Of a stretch of 64,000 nt of DNA, positions 1 to 8,306 are shown in pieces (positions within the stretch are counted from its first letter, which is position 1; every line of letters starts with the position of its first letter). Under the pieces are notes generated by a model. It was not told the DNA's origin. It did not search any database and saw nothing but the letters and a program-made list of their open reading frames with translations. The position numbers and the translations under genes are program-made. The stretch comes from Streptomyces panaciradicis (GTDB lineage: Bacteria > Actinomycetota > Actinomycetes > Streptomycetales > Streptomycetaceae), in contig NZ_JAMGBF010000005.1 in the NCBI RefSeq assembly GCF_023516615.1, positions 1 through 64,000 on the forward strand, given 5' to 3'.

Positions 1-2
1 CG

Positions 3-3000
3 CGGCCCGGCACCCACAGGCCCGCCGGTCCCGTCGCCTCGCCCCGCGCGCCCCTCCACCTGCCGTCCGCCACCGGCCCCGGTGACGGACGCCCGCACAC
101 CACGCTGCTCGCGCCCGCGCCCCCGATGCTGCGTCACCCCCTCGGTCTGCAGCGGGCGTTGCGTCCGCTCAAACGCCGTATCGACTCGCCCGTGGGCCAC
201 GAACTCGACGAGCACGCCACCGCCGACCGCATCGCCCGGCTCGGCGCGGCCCCCGAGGGGTGGCTGCCGGTCATGCGCCCGGCCCGGGAGCGCTGGCTGC
301 GCCTGAACCTGGTGTACGACACCGGGCCCACGATGCCGGTCTGGCGCCCCCTGGTGCGCGAACTGCACACCACGCTCGCGCAGTCGGGCGTCTTCCGCAC
401 GGTCGTGCCCTACCGGGCCGGAGCCGACGGGACGGTGCGCGGCCCGGGCACCCCCACGACCACCGACGGCCGTACCGTCACCCTGCTGGTCAGCGACTGC
501 ATGGGCCCCCAGTGGCGCCAGGGGCCGTCGGGCGCCCTGTGGTTCGCCACGCTGCGCCGGTGGGCGTCGCGGATGCCGCTGGCCGTCGTACAGCCCCTGC
601 CGGAGCACCTGTGGCGGGAGACGGCCCTGCCCACCACACCGGGACGGCTGGCGGCGCCGTATCCGGCCGCGCCGGCGTCGGCGCTCGTCTTCACGCCCTA
701 CGAGCCGCGGGAACCGAGTGCGGCCGTGCCGTTGCCCGTCATGGAGCCGGAGGCCGGCTGGCTGGCCAACTGGGCGGCGCTGCTCGCGGCCCCGGGCTGC
801 TCCGACGTCCCGGCCGCCGTCGCCCTGCTGGACCGGCCGGCCGCCACGGAGGACCGCGCGGACGCCGCCCTGCTGTCGGCGGAGGAGCTGGTCCTGCGGT
901 TCCGGGCGACCGCGTCACCGGAGGCGTTCCGGCTGGCCGGGCATCTCGCGGTCGGCCGGCCCGACCTGCCGGTGATGCGCCTGGTCCACGCCGCCCTCGA
1001 ACCGGACCCCCGCCCGCAGCACCTGGCGGAGGTCATCCTCAGCGGCATGCTCGGCACCGTCCCCGGGCCACCGGGCTCCTACGCCTTCCGCCCCGGCGTG
1101 CGCGACCTCCTCCTGCGCGGCCTGCCCCGCACGGCGCGCACCAGGACCGCCGAACTCCTCGAACGGGTGGGCGCGTCGATCGACCGGCGGGCCGGCCGCT
1201 CGCGGGGCGAGTTCCGTGCCTCCACCCCGTCGGCCCCGGGCACGGGGACCGGGGCGGGCGCGGACGGCGAGGCGTTCGCGACGGTGAGCGCGGACAGCGT
1301 GCGGCGGCTGACCGGTTCCCGGCGTCCGGCCGGTCCCGGCGTGCCGGGCGGCTCCCCGTCCCGGCCCGAGCCCCGGCGCCCCGCCGTGCTCTTCGAGGCC
1401 GACGACCTCACCGGCCGGCCCGAGGCCCGGATCGCGCTCGAGTACGCGGTGGACCGGATCCTGGAGCGCTCCGGGCTGCCCCGGCGCGAGGTGCGGGTCC
1501 GTGCGGACGGCTACCTGGTGCTGGCCCGGCCCGGCGCCTACACGCTCCCGGTGCTGGTGGCGGCCCTGCGCGGACTCGGCGAGGCGGTCGGCGGGCCGGC
1601 CGACCCGCAGCGGCTGCGGGTGACGTTCTGGCACACGGACGGCCCCGGCGATCCCGTCGTACCGCCGGAGGTCCGCGCCCTGCAGGGCCGTACGGCCGCC
1701 GACGTCCTGCTCGTCGTCTCGCCGTCCTGGTACGAGGAGTTCGCGGCGAGTTCCGCCGCGCTGGAGGAGCCGCGTTTCAAGCCGCTGCACGGCGACGTCC
1801 CGGACGAGCCGCCCGTCGCCTGGTACCTCACGCTGTCGACGGCGGGTCCCGGGCCGGAGGAGCGGGACCTGGTGAAGGGCCCGTTCATCACCCACGACCT
1901 GCGCCGGCTGGGCATCCCCGCCCCCGGCCGCACGGCGATCGTGCACACGCAGCCGGACGGCCCCCTGACCCTGCTCAACCCAGCCCGTCCGCACGGTCTG
2001 CGCCCGCCCCGGCGCACCACCTACTACGAGGTGGACCTCACCAGCCACCAGGCGTTCCACACCGTCTCCCTGCCGAGTTCCGGCAAGGGCGCCTTCGCGG
2101 CCGCCGTCGAACTGTCGTGGCACGTCGTCGATCCGGTGGCGTTCGTCCGCGCCGAGATCACACGGGTCGCGCAGCGGCTCCTCGACCATGTGCTGGACGC
2201 GGCCCCCCGCATCACCCGCCGGCATCCGCTGCGCCGGGCGGGCGCGGCGCAGCGGGCGCTCGACTCCGGGCTGGGCAGGTGGCCGGTGCCGGGGCTGGCG
2301 ATCTCCTGCGCGGTGCGGCTCAGCTCCGAGAGCGCCCCGCCGCCCCTGCCGCGGCCGCCCGCGCCGCGGCCGGTGTCCGCTCTGCTCGCCGACGCCGGGA
2401 CGGTGCTGCTCGGCTTCGACGGTCCCGTCACCCGGCTGTTCTCCGCGCGGACCGCCCGGGAGGCCACGGTGGACCTGCTGTCCGTGGTGGCCGAACAGCG
2501 CGACCCCGAGGACGCGCTGGCGGGCCGGCCGCTGCCGCGGGCCGCGGGGCAGGAGGTGTTCGCGCATCCGCTGGACCTGCTGCGCGCCTTCGCCCACGAC
2601 CGGCTGGGCCCGCCGCTGCGCGACCGCCTCGACCAGCTCGAACTGCGAGCGGTCCCGGACGCCCCGCTGACCCACAACGCGGTCGTCCTCGTGCGCACCC
2701 TGCACCACGCCGACCGGCGGGTGGCCGTGGTCTCGGACGTCTGCGAACAGGCGGTACGCCGGTATCTGCGGCCGTTCCGGCTCCCCCTGACCGGCGTGCA
2801 CGGCCGCGCCGCCGACCTCGCCCTGCTGATGCCCGACCCGGACTGCCTGCGGCGGGCCCTGTCCTCCGCCGCCGCGCCGGCCTCGGCGAGCGTGCTGATC
2901 GGCTCCACGGTCGCCGAGCTGACCGCGGCCCAGCAGCTGGGGCTGCGCTTCATCGGCCTGGCCCGCAATCCGACGATCGAGCACGGCCTGCGGGAGGCGG

Positions 3001-3059
3001 GCTGCGAGGTCACCGTGCCCTCCCTCGCGCCGCTCCTCGAAGCCGCCCAAGCCCTCTGA
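3..3059 (+). CDS. SAV_2336-type large protein with degenerate C-terminal HAD domain (5' end outside window)
   Basis: The reading frame is open from the left edge, so the gene is truncated at its 5' end; about 1018 residues are visible. The first ~350 visible residues (HTTLLAPAPP, LRPLKRR, LNLVYDTGPTMPVWRPL) match the region annotated in actinomycetes as the SAV_2336 N-terminal-related domain, which often lies beside MoxR-type AAA+ ATPases. A low-complexity Pro/Arg/Gly linker (visible residues ~380-460) leads to a middle region of unknown function. Around residues 680-760 is a stretch (YYEVDLTSHQAFHTVSLPS, WHVVDP) that loosely resembles SPFH-like folds. The last ~210 residues form a HAD-like domain, but its catalytic positions are replaced (LLGFDGPV, LMPDPD, IGSTVAEL). 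A role in an ATPase-regulated signalling or conflict system is inferred only from the family. Confidence 0.75.
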   Translation, partial: RPGTHRPAGPVASPRAPLHLPSATGPGDGRPHTTLLAPAPPMLRHPLGLQRALRPLKRRIDSPVGHELDEHATADRIARLGAAPEGWLPVMRPARERWLRLNLVYDTGPTMPVWRPLVRELHTTLAQSGVFRTVVPYRAGADGTVRGPGTPTTTDGRTVTLLVSDCMGPQWRQGPSGALWFATLRRWASRMPLAVVQPLPEHLWRETALPTTPGRLAAPYPAAPASALVFTPYEPREPSAAVPLPVMEPEAGWLANWAALLAAPGCSDVPAAVALLDRPAATEDRADAALLSAEELVLRFRATASPEAFRLAGHLAVGRPDLPVMRLVHAALEPDPRPQHLAEVILSGMLGTVPGPPGSYAFRPGVRDLLLRGLPRTARTRTAELLERVGASIDRRAGRSRGEFRASTPSAPGTGTGAGADGEAFATVSADSVRRLTGSRRPAGPGVPGGSPSRPEPRRPAVLFEADDLTGRPEARIALEYAVDRILERSGLPRREVRVRADGYLVLARPGAYTLPVLVAALRGLGEAVGGPADPQRLRVTFWHTDGPGDPVVPPEVRALQGRTAADVLLVVSPSWYEEFAASSAALEEPRFKPLHGDVPDEPPVAWYLTLSTAGPGPEERDLVKGPFITHDLRRLGIPAPGRTAIVHTQPDGPLTLLNPARPHGLRPPRRTTYYEVDLTSHQAFHTVSLPSSGKGAFAAAVELSWHVVDPVAFVRAEITRVAQRLLDHVLDAAPRITRRHPLRRAGAAQRALDSGLGRWPVPGLAISCAVRLSSESAPPPLPRPPAPRPVSALLADAGTVLLGFDGPVTRLFSARTAREATVDLLSVVAEQRDPEDALAGRPLPRAAGQEVFAHPLDLLRAFAHDRLGPPLRDRLDQLELRAVPDAPLTHNAVVLVRTLHHADRRVAVVSDVCEQAVRRYLRPFRLPLTGVHGRAADLALLMPDPDCLRRALSSAAAPASASVLIGSTVAELTAAQQLGLRFIGLARNPTIEHGLREAGCEVTVPSLAPLLEAAQAL

Positions 3060-3172
3060 TCCGCCTTTATCTCTTATTTACTTCGGACATAAGCCGCAAA
3101 ACCGCCCATTCAGCGGCACCCCGCCCGGCCCCCTCCAAGCGGCGCCCCGCTCCCGGCCCCCGCACGATGCGA

Positions 3173-3200
3173 GGGAGGCCCGCCGCCCGGCGGGCCTTCC
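3173..3200 (+). terminator. Stem-loop after the SAV_2336-type gene
   Basis: The arms aggcccgcc and ggcgggcct (9 bp, extendable by 3 pairs including a G-U) enclose a 4-nt loop. The hairpin lies 114 bp after the stop and 77 bp before mbl, so it probably separates the two transcripts. There is no T-run, as is usual in Streptomyces. Confidence 0.5.
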
Positions 3201-3276
3201 GGAACAGGAACAGAGAACGAGGCCCGCCACTCTCCACCGGCGGCCCCCACGGTCTGCGCTCTCGGGAGGACCTGCC

Positions 3277-4314
3277 ATGACCGCCAGTCTGGAGCAGCTG
3301 CGCCGCTGCCATTTCGCCGTCGACCTGGGGGCGGCCCGGACCCGCGTCTACGTGAAGGGCGCCGGGCTCGTCGTCGACCAGCCGTCCGTCGCCGCCGTGA
3401 ACACCAAGACCGGCGCGCTGATCGCGGTCGGCGAGTTCGCCGAGAAGATGACCGGCCGCACCCCGCACTACATCCGCGTCGTGCGGCCCGTCTCCGGCGG
3501 CACCGTCGTCGACATCGAGATGGCCCAGCGGATGCTGCGGCACCTGCTCGGCGACAAGATCCGCCGCACCCTGCGCCGCAAGCCCTTCCTGCGCGCGGCG
3601 GCCTGCACCCCGCACGACGCCGACCCGCTGGCCCAGCGGGCGGCCATCGAGACGCTCGTGGGACTCGGCGCCCGGCGCGTGGAACTGGTGGACACGCTGA
3701 TCGCCGCCGCCGTGGGCTGCGGACTGCCCGTCGAACGCCCCGAGGCCACCATGATCATGGTGTGCGGAGCGGCCGCCACCCAGGTCGCCGTGCTGTCGCT
3801 GGGGTCGATCGTGACCGCCGAGCGCATCCCGGTCGGCGGGGAGGCCGTCGACCACGCCATCGTCCAGCACCTGCGCCACGAGCACGAGCTGATGCTGCCG
3901 AGCCAGTCCGTACGGCCCCTGCAGCTGGCCCTGTCCGGCAACGGACTCACCCTCCAGGGCCCCGCCTCCACCGAGATCCACGGCCGCGACGTCGCCACCG
4001 GCCTCGCCCGGTCGGTGCAGGTCGACACCGCCGCCGTCCGGGACGCCATCGAGACGCCGCTGACCGCCGTGCTCGACGGCATCGGACGGGTGCTGCGGGA
4101 CTGCCCGCCCGACCTGGTGGCCGACCTCGCCGACCGCGGGATCATGATGGTCGGCGGCAGCGCGCTGCTCCCCGGCCTCGACCAGATGCTGCGCGCGGCC
4201 ACCGGCATGCCGGTGGCCATCGCCGAACGCCCGGACGTGTGCGCCGTCCAGGGCCTGGGCTACATGCTGGAGGGCCGGATCGAGCCGCTCGTGCTCGACC
4301 CGCTGGCCACCTGA
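3277..4314 (+). CDS. mbl: MreB-like actin homologue Mbl
   Basis: This 345-residue protein has the actin/MreB ATPase fold. The phosphate-1 motif is DLGAARTRVY near residue 16, the second segment is RPVSGGTVVDIEMAQRML, and the C-terminal nucleotide-binding glycine loop is MMVGGSALLPGL near residue 290. The length fits MreB/Mbl. The protein diverges from canonical MreB (DLGTANTL) in the way expected of Streptomyces Mbl, which in S. coelicolor assists MreB in spore-wall synthesis. The ATG start has a GGGAGGAC ribosome site 5 nt upstream. The next gene follows 9 bp downstream and is probably co-transcribed. The symbol rests on divergence and remembered synteny; the safe call is MreB family. Confidence 0.82.
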   Translation: MTASLEQLRRCHFAVDLGAARTRVYVKGAGLVVDQPSVAAVNTKTGALIAVGEFAEKMTGRTPHYIRVVRPVSGGTVVDIEMAQRMLRHLLGDKIRRTLRRKPFLRAAACTPHDADPLAQRAAIETLVGLGARRVELVDTLIAAAVGCGLPVERPEATMIMVCGAAATQVAVLSLGSIVTAERIPVGGEAVDHAIVQHLRHEHELMLPSQSVRPLQLALSGNGLTLQGPASTEIHGRDVATGLARSVQVDTAAVRDAIETPLTAVLDGIGRVLRDCPPDLVADLADRGIMMVGGSALLPGLDQMLRAATGMPVAIAERPDVCAVQGLGYMLEGRIEPLVLDPLAT

Positions 4315-4323
4315 GCGGCACGG

Positions 4324-5736
4324 GTGAGCGACCGTCTCCCGCCGCTCCTCGAGGCCGTCCTCTGCGTCGGCACCGACCTCGAACTGCGCGCCACCCTCCA
4401 GCACATCGTCGACAGCGCCGCGGAACTGACCGGCGCCCGGTACGCGGCCCTGGGCACCGGGGACCCCGGCCGGGACGGTCTGACGCAGATCCGCACGGCG
4501 CCGCCCGCACCCGGCACCGCGGTCGTCCTGAGCGTGCCGATCCGCGTGCGCGAGGAGGAGTTCGGCGACCTGTACCTCGCCGGCAGGCAGGACGGCACGC
4601 CCTTCACCGCCGAGGACGAGCGGCTGCTGCGCGTCCTCGCCGTCCAGGCCGGCATCGCGATCGGCAACGCCCGGCTGTACGAGGCGGCCCGGCAGCGCGA
4701 GCGGTGGATCGAGGGCGCCGCCGCGGTGACCACCGCGCTGCTGTCCGGCGGGCGGGCCGCCGACGCGCTGACGACGGTCGCCGAACGCGCCCGCGTCCTC
4801 GCCGACGCCGGCGCCGGCGTCGTCCTGCAGCCCACCGCGGAGGGCGGCATGGAGATCGTCACGGCGTCGACGTACGACGACCCGGGTGACATCGTCGGCG
4901 CCACCATCCGGCCCGGCAGCCCGGTGCTCGTGCAACTCCTGGGCGGGGAACCGGTGTTCATCGACGACTCCGCCACCGACCCGCGCATGACGACCCATGT
5001 GCGGCACCGGTTCGGGCCCAGCATGATGCTGCCGCTGCGGGCCGAGGGCCGGCTCATCGGCACCCTCGCGCTGCCCCGCCGGCGCGGGGAGCGGCCGTAC
5101 ACCGACACCGAACGGCTGCTGGCCACCCAGTTCGCCTCCCAGGCCGCCCTCGCCCTGGTCCTCGCCGACGCCCGGCGCCGCCGCGAGCGCCTCGCGGTGT
5201 TCGAGGACCGCGACCGCATCGCCCGCGACCTGCACGACCTCGTCGTCCGGCGGCTGTTCGCCACCGGGATGATGCTGGAGTCCACCCAGCGCCGCGGCCC
5301 CGAGCCGGACGTCGACGCCACGCTCTCCGAGGCGGTCGACGAACTCCGGTCGACGGTCCAGGAGGTCCGTACGACGATCTTCGCGCTGCAGCAGCCGCCG
5401 GCCGACGCCCCGGCGACCTTCCGCGGCAGGGTGCTCCGGGAGACGGCGGGGGCGGCGGCTCTGCTGGGCTTCGCCCCGTCCACGCGGTTCACCGGCGCCG
5501 TCGAGGGCCGGATCACGGACCCGGCCGCCGGCCAGCTGCTCACCGCACTGCGCCGTGCTCTCGCCGCCGCCTCCCGGCGCCCGGGCGTCTCCCGGATCGA
5601 GGTCGCCGTGGACGTGACGGCGGCCCTCCCGGACGGCCGGGACGCCGTCCGGCTGACGGTCCGCGACGACGCGACGGCGGACGGGGACACGGGCACGGGC
5701 ACGGGCACCACGGTCACCTGGCAGGCGCCCCTGTGA
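4324..5736 (+). CDS. GAF-GAF sensor histidine kinase with collapsed ATP-binding domain
   Basis: A 470-residue cytoplasmic protein with GTG start, 9 bp after mbl. It has two GAF domains (about 15-125 and 145-290), then a HisKA_3 dimerisation helix with the phospho-acceptor His304 in DRIARDLHDLVVRRLF, as in DevS/NarL-type kinases. The catalytic domain is abnormal. The N-box that should read N-x3-H-A is LRRALAAASRRPG, the G1 box is VRDDATADGD without its glycine, and the G2/ATP-lid segment is absent. Instead an ACGGGC hexamer repeated three to four times encodes TGTGTGT before a normal-looking GTTVTWQAPL end. It may be unable to autophosphorylate. No response regulator is adjacent. Confidence 0.8.
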   Translation: MSDRLPPLLEAVLCVGTDLELRATLQHIVDSAAELTGARYAALGTGDPGRDGLTQIRTAPPAPGTAVVLSVPIRVREEEFGDLYLAGRQDGTPFTAEDERLLRVLAVQAGIAIGNARLYEAARQRERWIEGAAAVTTALLSGGRAADALTTVAERARVLADAGAGVVLQPTAEGGMEIVTASTYDDPGDIVGATIRPGSPVLVQLLGGEPVFIDDSATDPRMTTHVRHRFGPSMMLPLRAEGRLIGTLALPRRRGERPYTDTERLLATQFASQAALALVLADARRRRERLAVFEDRDRIARDLHDLVVRRLFATGMMLESTQRRGPEPDVDATLSEAVDELRSTVQEVRTTIFALQQPPADAPATFRGRVLRETAGAAALLGFAPSTRFTGAVEGRITDPAAGQLLTALRRALAAASRRPGVSRIEVAVDVTAALPDGRDAVRLTVRDDATADGDTGTGTGTTVTWQAPL

Positions 5737-5754
5737 CCGGCGCCCGGGCGGCGG

Positions 5755-6696
5755 TCAGCGGGCGAACCAGCAGCGCACCGCGGTCCCTTCCGGACCGGTG
5801 TGCACCCGCACGAGGTCGGCGACGAGGTTGACCAGGAGCAGGCCGCGGCCGCCGCGCTGCTCGCGCGGTGCGGGCCGGCGCCCGGCCAGCGGGTCGGTGA
5901 GATGGCCCTTGTCGCACACCTCGGTCACCACGTGGCCGTCCTCGGCCCACACCCGGACGGTGCCCGTGCCGCCGCCGTGCACCACGCTGTTGGTGGCCAG
6001 TTCGGCGATGACCAGGGCGAGGTCCTCGACCCGGGCGGGCGCCAGACCGAGCCGGGCGCCCTCGCCGGTGACGAGGTGCCGGGTCTCGCTGAGCGAGTCG
6101 GCGTCGAAGCGCACGACGGGGGCGTCCGGGGCGGGCGGCAGGGGCTCGTTGTAGCGGGCGACGACCGCCTCGGGGGCGTAGGCGCTGCTCCTTACGGCCT
6201 CCCGTGATCCGCCGCGCAGGAGCGTGGGGTGGGTGGCGTGCGCGTCGGCGATGACCTCCGGGGGCAGGCGCCGGGTGTCGTAGGGGCAGAGGATGGTCGC
6301 CTCCCGGCCCCGGAACGCCGCGTTGATCAGCGCCTCGTGCTGGGCGCAGGCGGGGTACTCGGCGGGGCTGCGGCCGGCCCAGACCGGCTCGCCGACCATG
6401 TGGACGCGCGTGCCGGGCGCATGGGCGTCGGCGAAGGACCGCAGCACGCCGGGGATGATCCGGCCGGGATTGCGCCCGGCCTCGCGCATGTCCAGGAACC
6501 GCACGGCGTCGCCGTCGGTTCCCAGGGCGTCGCGGATGATCCGGAGGTTCTCCGCGGGCACGGCCACGGCGACGGGTTCGCCGGCCGTGAGCGCGGCGCG
6601 CACGAAGGGGACGGTGCCGTCCAGGTACTCCCGCTCGTCGCCGTAGAGCAGCGCGGGGTGGACGAAGGGGTCCTGCCCGGTGGTCGCGGTGCTCAT
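5755..6696 (-). CDS. MEDS-domain anti-sigma-type ATPase (RsbA/RsbW-like)
   Basis: A 313-residue protein. Residues ~10-165 are a MEDS sensory domain (HPALLYGDEREYLDGTVPFV, DMREAGRNPGR, ECPACAQHEAL-type region). Residues ~185-310 are an RsbW-like HATPase_c_2 domain with N-box ELATNSVVHGG and GRGLLLVNLVADLV. Proteins of this pattern act as anti-sigma or serine kinase switches responding to a sensed cue. The ATG start overlaps the TGA of the upstream STAS gene (ATGA), so translation is coupled and the two products are likely partners. A longer in-frame start upstream would overlap the STAS gene and is not favoured. Confidence 0.85.
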   Translation of the reverse strand: MSTATTGQDPFVHPALLYGDEREYLDGTVPFVRAALTAGEPVAVAVPAENLRIIRDALGTDGDAVRFLDMREAGRNPGRIIPGVLRSFADAHAPGTRVHMVGEPVWAGRSPAEYPACAQHEALINAAFRGREATILCPYDTRRLPPEVIADAHATHPTLLRGGSREAVRSSAYAPEAVVARYNEPLPPAPDAPVVRFDADSLSETRHLVTGEGARLGLAPARVEDLALVIAELATNSVVHGGGTGTVRVWAEDGHVVTEVCDKGHLTDPLAGRRPAPREQRGGRGLLLVNLVADLVRVHTGPEGTAVRCWFAR

Positions 6697-7043
6697 GACG
6701 ACGGCACCTCGATCGTGGGGATGCCGGGCCAGAACAGGTCCAGCAGACGGCGCAGACTGACGGGAGGTTGCTGCAGCACGATCCTCCTGCCCTCCTCCAG
6801 TGACTGCGCCGCGGCGGCGAGCGCGTCCGTGCCCGCGACGTCGACGAAGGTGAGCGCGGACAGCTCCAGCCGGTACACGGGCCGCGCCTCGTGCGCGGCA
6901 CGGCTCAGCGCCCCTTCCCACTGCGCCAGGGTAGCGAGTCCGACCTCGCCGCCGACCCGCAGGCCCGCCCCGTCCGGCAGCGGGAACACCGTCAGCCACG
7001 GTGCGGGGGCGGGTCCGGACGGCGTCCGGCAGGGGACTTCCAC
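6693..7043 (-). CDS. STAS-domain protein (anti-anti-sigma type)
   Basis: A 116-residue single STAS domain. The conserved strand-helix segment is RLELSALTFVDVAGTDALAAAA; the usual phosphorylatable Ser/Thr position is in the VDVAGTDAL loop. The GTG start is preceded by GAGGGGAGAAGG. It ends with a 4-bp overlap into the MEDS/ATPase gene, so the pair forms a two-gene partner-switch unit. The family model is that the STAS protein binds the ATPase and releases its sigma target. No sigma gene is adjacent, so the target is unknown. Confidence 0.8.
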   Translation of the reverse strand: MEVPCRTPSGPAPAPWLTVFPLPDGAGLRVGGEVGLATLAQWEGALSRAAHEARPVYRLELSALTFVDVAGTDALAAAAQSLEEGRRIVLQQPPVSLRRLLDLFWPGIPTIEVPSS

Positions 7044-7242
7044 GCCCTTCTCCCCTCTTCTCGCGGCCGCTCGGTCGACCCCGGTGGTCGTGGATCGCGT
7101 ACCCGGCCGCGGCACGGCCATTCCCGGCGACGGTCGGTGTGTACTCCGTCGCCCTACGGGCAGGCGCAGGGTCAGCACCGCCGGGTCCCCGCGGGGCTGG
7201 TACGGGAGGCCCGCGCCCGGCGGCGGCCGGTGACTCAACGTC

Positions 7243-7959
7243 ATGACGACTGTCGGGAGCAGCGAGGCGGACATGACCTCAGTGGTACACACACCTCTCG
7301 GGGGGAAGCCGAACACCCTGGTCATCGACGGGAGGGTGGAGGAGGACCGGGCCGTGCTCACCGCACGCGGCGAACTCGTCCACGGCTGTACGGACGTGCT
7401 GTCGACGGCCCTGGAGGGGCTGCCGGCGCACGTGCGCCGAGTGGATCTGGACATGACCGGCGTGGTCTTCATGGACACGGCGGGGCTGCAGTTCCTGGAG
7501 CGGCTCGGCGCCTTCGGCCGCCGGCGGGAGGTCCCGGTGCGCTCCCGGCACTGGAACGGCCAGCCGCGCCGGATCCTGGAACTGGCCGGCCTGAACCCCG
7601 ACGCCCCCTTGCGGGACGCGCCCCACCCGGTGGACGGGGAGGCCGAGTCGCCGGGCGCCTCCGCGGTGGCCCGGGAGCGCGCGGAACAGCTGCGGGAGCT
7701 GCGCACGGAGGTCGAGCAGCTGAAGCAGGCGATGGCCTCCCGCCCGGTCATCGACCAGGCCCGGGGTGTGCTGATGGCCGTGCACGCCTGCACCTCCGAA
7801 CAGGCGTGGGAGATCCTGCGCGAGGCCTCGCAGCGCTCCAACATCAAGCTGCGCGCCGTCGCCGCGGCGGTCACGGCCGGCGCGGAGCCCGACGGCCCCG
7901 CGCCTTCCGAGGAACTGCGCCGGGCCCTGCGCACGGCGGTCTCGCACCATCTGCGCTGA
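7243..7959 (+). CDS. STAS-ANTAR fusion regulator
   Basis: A 238-residue protein divergent from the STAS/MEDS pair across a 199-bp spacer. Residues ~24-110 are a STAS domain (RVDLDMTGVVFMDTAGLQFL). A short acidic, coiled segment (~140-165, REELRTEVEQLKQ-like) leads to an ANTAR RNA-binding domain at ~165-225 (RPVIDQARGVLMAVHACTSEQAWEILREASQ, with the conserved Ala/Leu pattern). ANTAR domains bind two-hairpin RNAs and prevent termination. Joining one to a STAS switch domain suggests that partner switching controls antitermination. An alternative ATG lies 30 bp downstream. Confidence 0.85.
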   Translation: MTTVGSSEADMTSVVHTPLGGKPNTLVIDGRVEEDRAVLTARGELVHGCTDVLSTALEGLPAHVRRVDLDMTGVVFMDTAGLQFLERLGAFGRRREVPVRSRHWNGQPRRILELAGLNPDAPLRDAPHPVDGEAESPGASAVARERAEQLRELRTEVEQLKQAMASRPVIDQARGVLMAVHACTSEQAWEILREASQRSNIKLRAVAAAVTAGAEPDGPAPSEELRRALRTAVSHHLR

Positions 7960-7983
7960 CGCCGGCCGAACCGGTCGGGAACG

Positions 7984-8085
7984 TCAGTAGGGCAGGATCC
8001 GCCCCGACGGCGTCCTGGTGTCGACGGGGGTGTCGCGGGGCTGGCTCGGGCGGCGGCTGACACGGACGCGTATCCGCTGGTTCAT
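7984..8085 (-). CDS. 33-residue basic peptide, unknown function
   Basis: A short gene whose ATG has a strong GAGGAGG ribosome site (cccgaggaggtcgtcatg). The peptide is basic and Arg-rich at the N-terminus (MNQRIRVRVSRRP), proline/threonine-rich in the middle and ends GRILPY. It has no cysteine and no signal peptide. Nearly all codons end in G or C. It could be a regulatory peptide or a ribosomally made precursor; nothing adjacent resembles a modification enzyme. Confidence 0.45.
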   Translation of the reverse strand: MNQRIRVRVSRRPSQPRDTPVDTRTPSGRILPY

Positions 8086-8265
8086 GACGACCTCCTCGGG
8101 TCTCTCGGTCCCTCTGGCCGACGTGAACCAGCCTGGTCCGCGTACCGCCCCGGCACATCGTGCCGACGAAGGCACCTGCCCTGCCTCTCCAGCGGGACCC
8201 GGCCGGGCGCCCGCTACTCCCCGGGAAGGAGGGTGACCCCAAGATCCCCCCGACGTCGCACCCAT

Positions 8266-8277
8266 AAACGATCGTTT
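8266..8277. promoter_or_regulatory. Perfect 12-bp palindrome
   Basis: The palindrome aaacgatcgttt sits 181 bp upstream of the 33-residue peptide start and 30 bp past the stop of the secreted HNH-like gene. It is unusually AT-containing for this DNA. It could be an operator for the peptide gene; no cognate regulator is visible. Confidence 0.25.
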
Positions 8278-8306
8278 TCGGCCACGCCCCGAGTGACCTG
8301 GCGGAA

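Noticed and set aside
3067..5235. Very long open frames antisense to mbl and the kinase, and similar antisense frames opposite dnaG, the ABC exporter and nirB
   Set aside because: They are products of extreme GC3 in the sense genes. They lack ribosome sites and have His/Gly/Arg-rich composition with no domain.
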